From assembly GCA_027604005.1 (NCBI GenBank), contig JADGJT010000180.1, positions 1 through 44,366 of the forward strand: a stretch of DNA of 44,366 nt, given 5' to 3'. Origin of the DNA: Dinochytrium kinnereticum. Taxonomy: Eukaryota; Chytridiomycota; Chytridiomycetes; Chytridiales; Chytridiaceae. A program made the position numbers and the translations under genes. Under the pieces are notes generated by a model that saw only the letters and a list, made by a program, of their open reading frames with translations, made no database searches and was not told where the DNA came from. Shown in pieces: positions 35,157 through 44,366 of this stretch (within the stretch, counting starts at the first letter, position 1; each line of letters opens with the position of its first letter).

Positions 35157-38100
35157 CTACTCATTCCTCTTGATAAACCTTCCTCCCATAAACCCTTTCA
35201 TTTTCCCCGCACCCGACGGCCCCGCATCGGCCGGCACAGTCCGCAAATCCGCCTCACTAGATGTGCTGCGATCCCTTTCACCCCTCCCGGAAGATAAGAA
35301 AGCAGTGAACTTGTTCCGATTGCTAGTCGTGGATAACCTTTGATTGCTGTTGGGGGAGCTTGGAGCAGGAGATCCCCCAGAAGGTGATGTAGTAAAGCTG
35401 CTTCCGTTGGCTGGGGCAGCAAGTGTACTTCCACCGCCGTTAATAGAGCTAGCAGGAGAGCTAGTGCCGTCCGAGTAGTTGGAGCCGGCTCTTGAAACTC
35501 CGGCAGGCCTTGTACCATTGTGGTCCGTAGTAAAGCGAATGAACTTTACTTGGTTGATGACGTTAAGCTCGCGATCGGCCATGGCGGGTAAGACGGGCTT
35601 ATTGGGTGCTATTTTATAGAGGTCATTAACATGAGATTTCCGACGATGGAAGTAATTGGCCGCAAAAAAGCACTTACATAAATGCTCATCCAATTCGAAG
35701 GGAGGGATTCCTATCCGAATACCAAGATCTCGAGGTGTCTCTCCAGTGGAGCTTATTAAGGTACAGTCGGCTCCATTGCGCATGAGGTAACTTGCAACAT
35801 CAAATCTCCGGTGACTAATAGCCTCGTGAAGAGGTGTCCTTTAAAAAGAAAAAAAAGTAATTAGAAGCAACAGCATAAGCGGACTATCAGCCAGCGACAA
35901 AGGCACCACAAAAATTGCTTTCTCACCAATCATTCTCGCCCTTTACATTTACATCTGCACCGCATTGATGAAGGGCGATAACGTGGTTAAGGTCGCCAGC
36001 TCGTGCGCCGAGATGGATAGCTGTAGAGCCCTTCTGATCCCTCTGGTTCCACGGAACACCATATCGCAGAAACATGACAGTCATCTCTACGTTTCTCTGA
36101 ACAATTAATGCGAACGATAGGGATGCGAGGATTTTGCTATCCATTCTGTTTAAAATCAAACAAGAAACAGATAATTGAGCCAAACAAATAGCAAATCAAG
36201 TCGTCGAATTGGAGCAATAAAGGTCGAAGGCATACCTTGAGATCAGAGTCTTTACAGTGTCTACATGCCCACAAGCCGCCGCAATCTCAACAGCAAAGAC
36301 CTTCTTCCCCCTTAAAAATTCATCCGAAAACCTCGACAGCTTTCCACCCCCCTTACTTCCCCTCGAAGAAATAGTTTCCCGAGCAGCAACAGAAGAAGGT
36401 TTCGCCGACGAATCTATCGAAGTTGGGCTCTCAGGTTTCTTTATCTCTCCAATATCATCCCTCTTCTCCGAGGCCGAAGTCGCCGCATCTTTAACACTTG
36501 GCACAGGTACTGCGGAAGAGCCTGTCGATAAAGAATCAGCCGCAGACCAATCGGGTTCAATCCCAGCAGGGTGTTGGCGGATAACGGGTGATCCTGTAAG
36601 CCCAGAAAGACGAAGTCCAGCACCGCCTGGGCCTGATATACTGCTATTTTGTAAGCTCTGAGAAGTTGGGGAGTAGGATTTGTAGCGTCTTAGGAGGGCG
36701 TACTGGGATAAATATATTCCTTTGTTGACGTCAGCACCGTGCTCGATGAGAAGGCTGATCAGGAAAACAGAGTTACGGGAGGCCGCAATGTGGATAGGGC
36801 AGAGTCCGTGCCAGGCTTGGTTTACGTCGGAACGCTGATTTAGGGGAGAGGTTTACTTCTTTAGAGACAACACAGAACACAGAAAGGCAAACCAACAGGT
36901 TTAACCAATATAAACAAACCTTAATCATAGTGCGAACGACATTATCTAAACCTAACCCGATAGCCGCAATAAAGTACGAAGGGTAATCCACCGTACTCAT
37001 AGGCACTGCCTTGGTGCCCAGCGATCCCGATGACCCTCCGGCAACAGAAGAATTGCTCCCTACAACTTGCATCGCTGAAACCCCCGGATGAGACAACCGC
37101 TTATTAGTAGGCGGAACAACCACGGGGTTAGTTCCGGTCGTATTCGAACCAGTACCGGCGAGAAACGGAGCATTCACGCTGATAGGAAATCCCTTATCCA
37201 GCATAACCATGCAGACTGACTCCATTGAGTTTGCCATGGCTGAGAGAAAGATGCGGTTTGCTTGAGCGGGTTGTTTCTTTCGGAGGGTTGCGATTGAAAG
37301 GTCTTCGAGAAAAATGCATGCTTGGGATGTTCGTTGGTCGTGGATGGCGAGACTGATCATGTGGAAGAGGACTGGAAATTTCAAAAAGAATAAGCAAAAA
37401 AATGGGTCTCCACCGAAGGCAAAAAAATAAAATAAAAAGAACCAACATGCTCGGGTTTTCTTCTTCTTCTTCTTCTGCAAAAGCCCTCCAAGTTTACCAA
37501 GGCCTTTCTTCTCTTCCTTGAACTTAGGCTCTAAAAGGCGAATCGATTATGTATCATTATTAATAAAACCAACTTCAAAGCAAACCAGATAAAACCAACG
37601 AAGAAAAAACTACCTACCCTTGAATGGCTTCTTGAGGTCCCTAACCCCATCCATCTTCTCTTCCATCCGCACCTTGATATCATTGACAATCAACGAATGC
37701 AACACATGCCGCTGACGCCTAGGTCGTACGTCCAGCAGCTTAAACTCTGCTAAAGAAAGTTGACGAGGATTCGGAGCTGGGGACGTGACATGAGACATCC
37801 GAGGCTGAAGTTGAATAGAGTTGGCCTGGCTAGCCCTCGGTCCAGGATTATGAGCAATCCCAAAGATGCCACTCGTGATGGAAGACGGAGTTCCTGGTGA
37901 CGATCCTGAATCAGATGTCGGCGAAGAAGCCCCACCTCCTGAATAGAAGGATCGAGCATGGAGGAATAATTTGTTTCCTCTTGGGGCAGGTCTCCCATTG
38001 GATGGAGAGGTTGAAATGGATGCGATGGAGGTCCCTGCCGTCAGAGACGCGGATGGATCTGGTTTTGTAGAACTTCCGGCAGTTGAACTGCTAGCCCTCT

Positions 38101-38332
38101 TCCGCATCCCCATGAGATTCTTTTCCTTTGCAGGAGCATTGATAGAAGTCAAAACATCTCCAGCGGAGCTAACCGACCCTGGCCCAGAAGGATCGATAGC
38201 GTTCAGAGAACCAGACGCATCGAGCTGGCTACTGGCCAGAATGGTTGAATCGATAGTGGCCAAGTTGGAAGGGACCTCCTTAGGTTTGAAAAGGCCCCCT
38301 GGAGTCGGGTTCGATATGGATCGTGTGCGCAT
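35157..38332 (-). CDS. Ankyrin-repeat protein, function unknown
   Basis: Seven minus-strand exons: 38332-37618, 37530-37447, 37371-36920, 36834-36236, 36145-35927, 35838-35678 and 35608-35157, giving 893 residues. The N-terminal 210 residues are Ser/Pro/Gly-rich. A Lys run follows at about 258-263. Ankyrin units are visible at about 425-455 (HGLCPIHIAAS, LLIEHGADVNK), around 595-615 (AVEIAAACGHVDTV), and at about 645-745 (GSTAIHLGARAGDLNHV, CGADVNVKG, WTPLHEAISHRRFDVA, LMRNGADCTLI). Between the first two is a 120-residue Ser-rich insertion. The C-terminus is again Ser/Gly-rich. Such a repeat set is a protein-interaction scaffold; no partner can be named. The frame is open for 38 codons before the chosen ATG, so an upstream exon is plausible. 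Intron 6 (35609-35677, 69 nt) is stop-free and in frame. Confidence 0.82.
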
Positions 38333-40852
38333 TGCAGAGTTTTGTTGACGGGGGCTGGCTGCCGCTGCTGCAGCGTTGGGTTGCTTTGACGGTTCAATTG
38401 TGAAGGTCGTGTGGGAGTGGCCCTGTGGATGGGAGTTTCGGGGATGAGGAGCACTGAGAGGTACTTATGGCTGGTTCCTCAGGTCAGACAGAAATAGAGT
38501 GTATGGTCGTTGGAGGTTATCCTGGTCAAATAAGGGAGAGTGTTAAACAAGGGATGTGCAAATAAGACCGTTAATGAGAAGCAGAAGATGAATCCAGAAA
38601 AATGCGAGCACCAGCCAGCTACTGCACAAAACTGTGATCCCACTATCAATCAGTGCTTTGTCCTTTAAGATCCCTTGGTGGGAGCTACCTGGTCCCTCTG
38701 AAGGCAAAGCCTATGTTGGCAAACACCACCTTTTACGGCCAAATTTCGCGAGTTTCCAAAGCTCCCACTCTTAGTGTCCCAAGCCCAGCCAAACCCAAGG
38801 GCACTTAAAAGCTTCTAGTCGAAACTGCCAGCAAGTGCCCGCATTTTTGTTGTCAATATGACTCCTTGCCCTCGCTTTTCCTTCACTCCCTTCACCACCA
38901 CCCCTTCGATCCAGCACCTTGCTCACCGTTTAACCGACCGCAGATATTCCAAACGTCGCTCGATGTCCAAACAGCGACTGGTGGGCCCTCTCGATGATGC
39001 CGTCGACGGTTGCGATGGCTGAGGGATGATGGACGTCGAGGCGGGATGTTCAAAATTGCTCTAAAAGGTCTGGCGTTGAAGAAATCAAAACACCCTTCTT
39101 CCCACTGAAATTTTCAGCTTCACCAAGCCCGCTGCTGCTGCCCGTCAACTGCACAGAGGCACTCTCTCTGATTATCACGGCTATCGAATTTCCAGGTAGT
39201 GCTTTCTTAATCCCTCACAAAGAAAACCGCCTCTTCAATCGCCCTTGCAACTCAAGAGACACAGCACGGGTCGGTGCGGGATTCTTAATCAACTTTGGCC
39301 GTCAAGCAGAAACTTTGCTGGAGGCGAGCCTCCTTTGTCGACACGAAAACTCCTTTCCTCTCTTATCTCCGCTATTCCACCCCGTTGTAGAATATTGAGT
39401 TGCACCCAGTAAGAAAAAGTGCGAGGTTGGGGCGAAGCAAGCCGAACCCCACCACGCGAAGGTTGAAAATGAAACTAGCGATTGGAGGCTAAGTGGATGA
39501 AATGTATGGGAGAAGCGGATTGTTTCAAAAGCACAAGGCCAATCACGCCCCCTCTGCTTTTTCTTGCGTTTTTTTGCCGTCGGTTTAGCTACTTTTTAAA
39601 GAAAGACGATGGATCTCAATTTCCTTTGTTCCGCTGTGACCGCGCGTTTATGTCGCGCCTTTCTCTTTTTCTAACATTCTGGATGGGAACGCGTTCCTTT
39701 CAACCATTCTTCTTGATAGAACACTGGAAAGGAGACCGATGGGTGGAACAAATAAAACTATGATATTCATGCCGTACCCAATCCATTAAAAATAATCTAC
39801 GCAGCGTTATTTGAATAATGGCGCCGTTGTTTAATGAAGTGCTCAAGATTCCTGAAAGCACCTGTCCCTCGGTTGAGGGTCATTCATATCTTTTCCTAAG
39901 TCCTTCCCTTGTTTGAGGGGTCTCAGATCAGCTTGAAGGGTTGGTGCAAAATCAAAAATTCTTGACAGTCTGGGGATCTTGGCCACCCATCTACCACCTC
40001 AGCTTCAACACATCCATTGCTCGAATCTACATCAATCAACCTCTCGTGTAGCGTGCTGCAATCTATTGATAGAAACGTTGGTGAGCCATCACCACCAACA
40101 GCCCTTCACTCAAAAGCCACGAGATGCCCTGAATAATTCTTACACCCGCTTTTCATCCCATCACAGGGAAAAGATCCATCGAAAGTCTATTTCAGCAAAA
40201 GCCGCCCGGCCACCCTCACACCCCCCCCAACCCTCATCCTTGGATTGACCCCGAATGACGGACGATCCTTCTGATAGGAACTTCCGTGATTTTCCCTTCA
40301 AGGACTGCCACTCCCGCTCCTTCTCCAACTTTTTCAGTGGAAGCCCGGCTGTTGGGGAACAGCCACTGCTTTGCAACCCTGTGAACAGCTCGGTTAATCG
40401 TTGCAGTGGTCACGCTTCGTCGTTGGTTTTGTTTGTTGTCGCGGAGGTAGACCCAGGGTAAGAATGGTCTTTAATTAGATCCGAAAAGGCGTGCTGTAAT
40501 TTTGATACATATCGACATATAACCCTGTTGCTTTTTTGTAGATAAGATCGCCTTTCGTCTAAAGGAATAAGACGAGTTGGTACAGCAGGTTACGGCATCC
40601 TTTCCTTCAAGTTTTGGCTGTTTTGGAGCAAGAAATAACGAAAGACCGCCTTGGCTCAATTAAAAGGGAAAAAACGATAAGCAAGGGATAGCTAGAGGGA
40701 AAACGGGAAGTTAAGAAACTGAAAGCAAGAAAAAGAAACTCGGTGATTCGAAGTTGGATATCCTTTCCAGGTGAAAAACCTATCAGTGAATCAGAATTAC
40801 ACTCTTTTTTCACCAACCACCATCTCCAACGAACCAACCTAAAGAGGCCAAA
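38333..40852. other. Long gene-poor divergent region
   Basis: About 2.5 kb between the starts of the ankyrin gene (-) and the PRL phosphatase gene (+), the longest gap in the window apart from the left edge. It contains several short ORFs (39482-39763, 39979-40248, 40255-40461) without domains or codon-use support. A GTAAGA near 40460 and a TTTTTTGTAG near 40540 could bound a 5' UTR intron. It may contain long 5' UTRs, regulatory DNA or an RNA gene; I see no tRNA cloverleaf. Confidence 0.4.
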
Positions 40853-42153
40853 ATGTCTATCTCTGTCGACTCCATCACCCATCCCCCAAGCTCTCAGAGC
40901 GTCTTTAATGAGTCCACTGTTACAGACTCTTCATCATCCCAACCGCGTCGCGCCTCCAACCCGATTTTCCTCCCGCCGTCGTCATCCCTAACCCCAGCCC
41001 CTTCAGCACCCGACACAGACCGTGTGCTGACGTCAAACTCATCCTCCTCATCTGGGTTACCTATCATTCGAGCAGCCTCACCGGCTACACCGAATGTACT
41101 ATTGAATTCGCCTTCATTGGTGCAGGGGAATGTTAAAAGCTCTGCGAGTCCGCCCTTAGCTGCGAGGCTACCTGTGACGAAGACGATCCCATTTTCGAGG
41201 GTGATGACGTCGATTGATTATAAGAGTATGAGGTTTGTCGTGTTTGATTGCCCGACGGATTTGACGGCGCCGATGTATTTAGAGGTTTGCTACATTTTTC
41301 CTCCTTCATTCTTTCTGGGGTTTATTTAGTTGAGCCTTTGGTTGCAGATAGGCATATGAGTTGTGCATATGTCCAAAAGCATTTTTTTGATTATTCTTAA
41401 TTCTGTTTTGAGGTCCACTGCTCAATTAGCTAATCTCTCACTCGCTGCCCCTTCCTCTATTTAATAACTAAAGGAGCTTAAGCTGCGAAACGTTACCGAT
41501 ATTGTGAGAGTTTGCGAACCAACTTATGACAAAGCAGTGATGGAACAGTCCGGAGTTCGAGTTCACGACTTGCCCTTCCCAGACGGCAGCATCCCATCCA
41601 ATACTATCATCACAACTTTTCTCCACCTATGCGATGAGCGGTTTGCGGGTGGCATTGCGGGGGCTTATGCTGCACCCGATACGGATGAAGGAGCTGCAGC
41701 AATCGTAAGTGTGATTTATTGCTTTAACATACAGACCCCTAACGCCTTTTTTGTTCCCACTTTGATCATATTTTCTATCAGGGCATCCACTGCGTTGCAG
41801 GGTTAGGCCGCGCCCCGGTTTTGGTCGCTATGTCTCTAATTGAAGCTGGCATGACCCCCCTCGACGCCGTTGAATTTGTTCGCAAGCGACGCCGGGGTGC
41901 TTTCAATTCTGTTCAACTCTCCCATCTGATTGATAGTTACAAAAGAGTTTGGAAGAAGTCGGGTGGGAGTGGATCCAAGTTTGGTGGATTGTTATCATCA
42001 TCATCTTCGTCGAACGGTGGGAATATCGCGGCTGGGAGACCGTCTTCACCTCTGGGGAAGAAAGGGGCAGAAGAGGCGACCGCTACACCGCCAATGCTGA
42101 GGACTAGAAATTCTTTTATGAAAGTTTTCGGGGGTTTTGGGAAGAAGACGTGA
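40853..42153 (+). CDS. PTP4A: PRL-type (PTP4A) protein tyrosine phosphatase
   Basis: Exons 40853-41284, 41474-41704 and 41782-42153 give 344 residues; animal PRLs have about 170. The first 115 residues are a Ser/Pro-rich extension. The catalytic domain runs about 118-275. The P-loop is [10 protein letters not shown] (Cys225, Arg231), identical to the PRL signature. Cys158 in VCEPTYD matches the PRL cysteine that forms a regulatory disulfide with the catalytic one. The acid loop reads DLPFPDG instead of DWPFDDG, keeping Asp181. [13 protein letters not shown] follows as in PRLs. The C-terminus is a Ser/Gly-rich and basic extension ending GFGKKT, without the CAAX prenylation box of animal PRLs, so membrane targeting must differ. 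The substrate is unknown; PRLs also bind CNNM magnesium transporters in animals. The three exons join in phase 0. Confidence 0.92.
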
Positions 42154-42880
42154 GGTGATGTATATGTTGGGAAGTGGGATTTGATGAGACAGGCATTGGA
42201 GCCTGAGTTTTTTTTTTTATTGGTTTTTCTTTAGTTTCTTTCGGTTGCTCTCGTCATCTTTTGTTAGTTTTTGGACCTCCTTTAGAGGGATTTTGCTGGC
42301 ATGCTATTAAGCTTGGGGGGGAAGAGTTTTGCTGTATCTATCATTAAGAGTATGTAGTTCTTCAGTGAGAGCTGATAAATGAGAATGGATTGCTGCATCA
42401 TTATCTTGCGCGGCCGTATTTTCGGTTTTACTTTGCTGTGGCTGCGGGTGTGGCTGAAGGGAAGAACAAAATATCGCCATGAGCTGAAGGTGAATCACAC
42501 AACGGAGGGGCAGCAAAGGGGAAGGAAAGAGCTGGTCGCGTTTCCTTGACAAATGATCAGTCCAGTTGCCGTGGCCGTGGTAGGGAATAGATTGCGAAAT
42601 GGGATATGGTAATTGATTGTATTACTTGCTGGTGGAGAAGTAGTTGGGGAGTATCGTCCCAATGAGTGGGTACGTAAGGCGACATCGCGCGATGTGCAGT
42701 AACATGCACACAGCCTTCCCCAATTCTCTCCTGACAAGGCAGTGTTTTGGAATTTCGATACTTTGTCTTGGTGGGTTTTGCATTTTTTTTTGCTCCTTCA
42801 CCTGGCCTCCCCTTATTTATCACCAGCCAAACCCCCCCCTTCCCCATTCCCCCTATTCAACACACCCTTTTCAACGCAAC
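42154..42880. other. Intergenic region between PRL and unknown gene
   Basis: 727 bp. The first part is T-rich 3' flank of the PRL gene. ORFs on the minus strand around 42307-42847 have no recognisable content and overlap the start of the next gene, so I do not call them. The promoter of the downstream gene presumably lies in the last 250 bp. Confidence 0.5.
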
Positions 42881-44061
42881 ATGCCCATCTCCACAGTCTC
42901 TGGCTCCTCCCCATTAACCACCGCCTCAGCTGCTCCAGCTACCTCCCCCACTACCGACAGGCGAGGTTGCCGGGAGGATACCGTACCCTCCACATCCACC
43001 ATGTCGACCGGCACAGCATCTAACGGACCCACTGGATTCCCTTCTCCAAAGCTTCCACCGCGTCCAGCGTCAGCTTTCCCAGCGCCGTCGTCACATTACC
43101 ATACTTTTGCCTCCGCCACCTCGCCGGCGTCGTTTTATGGGAATGGGACCTACCACCGGTCTGTTTATGCTCACTTGCATTTTGGGCAGCATTTTGGTGC
43201 TCAAGGTGGTGTAGGAAGGAAGCCTGTGGTAGGACTTCAGAATTTGGCTGGTATGGACTCTGGGAAGTCGGGGAAAGGGCAGCAGCCATCTGGGAAGGCT
43301 GAGAGTTCCCAAAATGAAGCTCACGAGGAAGAGGAAGCCATGGAAGTTTTGACAGATGAAACTTTTGAGGAGGAGATGGAAGATGTAGACGGAATGTCCA
43401 CAACTACCATTTCGTCCGAGTCGTTGCTGAAGAGAACCACTTCTTGCTCAGCTTTGTCTATCTACGCTGCAGCTCTAGCCGCGGTGTCAGGAACGACTAG
43501 CCCAACTCCTTCAAGTGCCTCTACGGCCGTTTCTCATGAAACTCCAAAGGCGATGCGTTCTTGTAGGATGGGTTGCGATTGTGGGTCTAGTGAGGAGCCG
43601 ATGAAGTCTAGGAAAGTGATGGGACTGGTTTCACCTGTGACGCCAAAATCGAGCCTCCACAGAATCGCGGCGTCCTCCAGCCCGCTCATAAGTCCGATTC
43701 CAAGGAAGTTTATTGGGCCGGCTAGAATTCAGTTTCAGTCTCACCCTATGAGGGTAGGGGGGCTCGTTGGGGGTGTCGATGAGAGACTTTCGAATTCCTT
43801 GGAGATTAGGTGAGTATTTAGTTTGCTTTTCTGTTTTTTTCTCCGCTTTCTTTACTTCTTTGCTTTTTCTAATTCTACTTTATTGGCATTCGTTAATCTT
43901 GTCTTTCTTCTTCGTTATTCCTCCATATTTGCAGCCAAGCCAAGAAATCGAGCCTCGACGCTGCTTGCGCCGAACTCTTCGACATTATCCATTCCCCCGC
44001 TACCTCTCCCGGCCCCGAAGACGGTCAGATCGTCTACCCTTCCTACGCGTGGATGCGGTGA
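42881..44061 (+). CDS. Unrecognised Ser/Pro-rich protein
   Basis: Exons 42881-43809 and 43935-44061 give 351 residues; the intron has GTGAGT and TTTGCAG borders and joins in phase. I do not recognise the family. The N-terminal third is Ser/Thr/Pro-rich. A block at about 85-107 (YGNGTYHRSVYAHLHFGQHF) looks more ordered. An acidic stretch (EEEEAMEVLTDETFEEEMED) is at about 149-168. A Cys-rich motif CRMGCDCG lies near residue 228. The C-terminal exon encodes SSLDAACAELFDIIH and a short tail ending AWMR. The frame is open upstream to 42644, but the ATG at 42881 follows a CAAC context and gives the most plausible start. No signal peptide or membrane segment is seen. Evidence is ORF length, in-phase splicing and clean splice signals. 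Confidence 0.68.
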
Positions 44062-44366
44062 TCTTCCACCACCCTATTCAGGGAACCTTGTGTATAAATA
44101 AGTTTGAATGGTTGTATTCCTTTTGCTGATTTCTTCTCTTTATTTTTTTTTCTATGGGTTAGTTTTGTTTTCACCCAAACATTCCCCCTCCCCCCTCCCC
44201 CTTCTCCCATCCTTTCTTCCTTTACCCGCCTTGTTTGAGCGATTGAGTGGGGGTGTGATATTGTGTATATGTGAAGTGGATTATCCCCCCCCCCCCCCTT
44301 CCCCTTAGTTCATGTAAATTGTTAACATCCTTCCCCCCACGTTTGTGTTTTAATTGTTACTGTTTT
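44062..44366. other. C/T-rich right edge
   Basis: 305 bp after the last stop codon, pyrimidine-rich, with a 14-base C run at 44285-44298 and other CCCCTCCCC tracts. It is probably the 3' UTR and downstream flank of the last gene. The poly-C run mirrors the poly-G at the left end. Confidence 0.55.

Noticed and set aside
39400..39470. Possible tRNA-like stem around GGTTGGGGC and GAACCCC
   Set aside because: No complete cloverleaf or A and B box pair could be drawn, so no tRNA is called.
39482..40461. Three short plus-strand ORFs in the 2.5-kb gap
   Set aside because: No domains, atypical composition and no consistent splicing between them.
41285..41473. Reading through PRL intron 1
   Set aside because: The frame stops within a few codons; splicing restores YLE-ELKLRNV, which fits the PRL fold.
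42307..42847. Minus-strand ORFs between the PRL gene and the last gene
   Set aside because: Short, overlapping each other and the next gene, with no family resemblance.

Overview
The window reads as nuclear DNA of a fungus, most likely a zoosporic (chytrid-like) one. I model fifteen protein-coding genes on both strands with about 79 short spliceosomal introns (roughly 42 to 350 nt, mostly under 120). There is no operon structure, no bacterial ribosome-binding sites, and no RNA gene or mobile element I can support. Two genes point towards early-diverging fungi rather than yeasts or filamentous Dikarya: a TBCCD1 homologue (a centriole/basal-body associated family) and a putative P2X-type receptor. 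The organism is inferred from gene content, not proven. All exon coordinates were worked out by hand from splice signals, reading phase and family resemblance.

Layout, left to right. 1-2237: G-rich and low-complexity edge with no convincing gene. 2238-4740 (+): TBCCD1. 5536-6889 (-): PCNA. 7048-10825 (+): AP-1/AP-2 beta adaptin, sharing a 158-bp divergent promoter with PCNA. 11193-12475 (-): acireductone dioxygenase of the methionine salvage pathway. 12711-16163 (-): a three-RRM protein with a proline-rich tail. 16868-20313 (+): WDR75/Utp17, an SSU-processome WD40 protein. 21218-23338 (+): a second three-RRM protein, paralogous to the one at 12.7-16.2 kb. 23763-26928 (+): a large bZIP protein. 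27541-28511 (+): ribosomal protein S18, whose first coding exon is only the ATG. 28910-31076 (-): the putative P2X-like receptor with a long cytoplasmic tail. 31384-33498 (-): nucleoporin Nup54. 33718-34548 (+): SRP19. 35157-38332 (-): an ankyrin-repeat protein. 38333-40852: about 2.5 kb without a supportable gene. 40853-42153 (+): a PRL-type tyrosine phosphatase. 42881-44061 (+): an unrecognised low-complexity protein. 44062-44366: C-rich edge.

Most genes are housekeeping: replication, vesicle coats, ribosome biogenesis, translation, SRP targeting and nuclear pores. They do not form a pathway cluster. The points of most interest are the P2X-like receptor, the inverted pair of RRM paralogues around WDR75 with shared intron positions, three introns that require GC-AG splicing (one at a site where the paralogue uses GT-AG), and several introns that stay in frame if retained.
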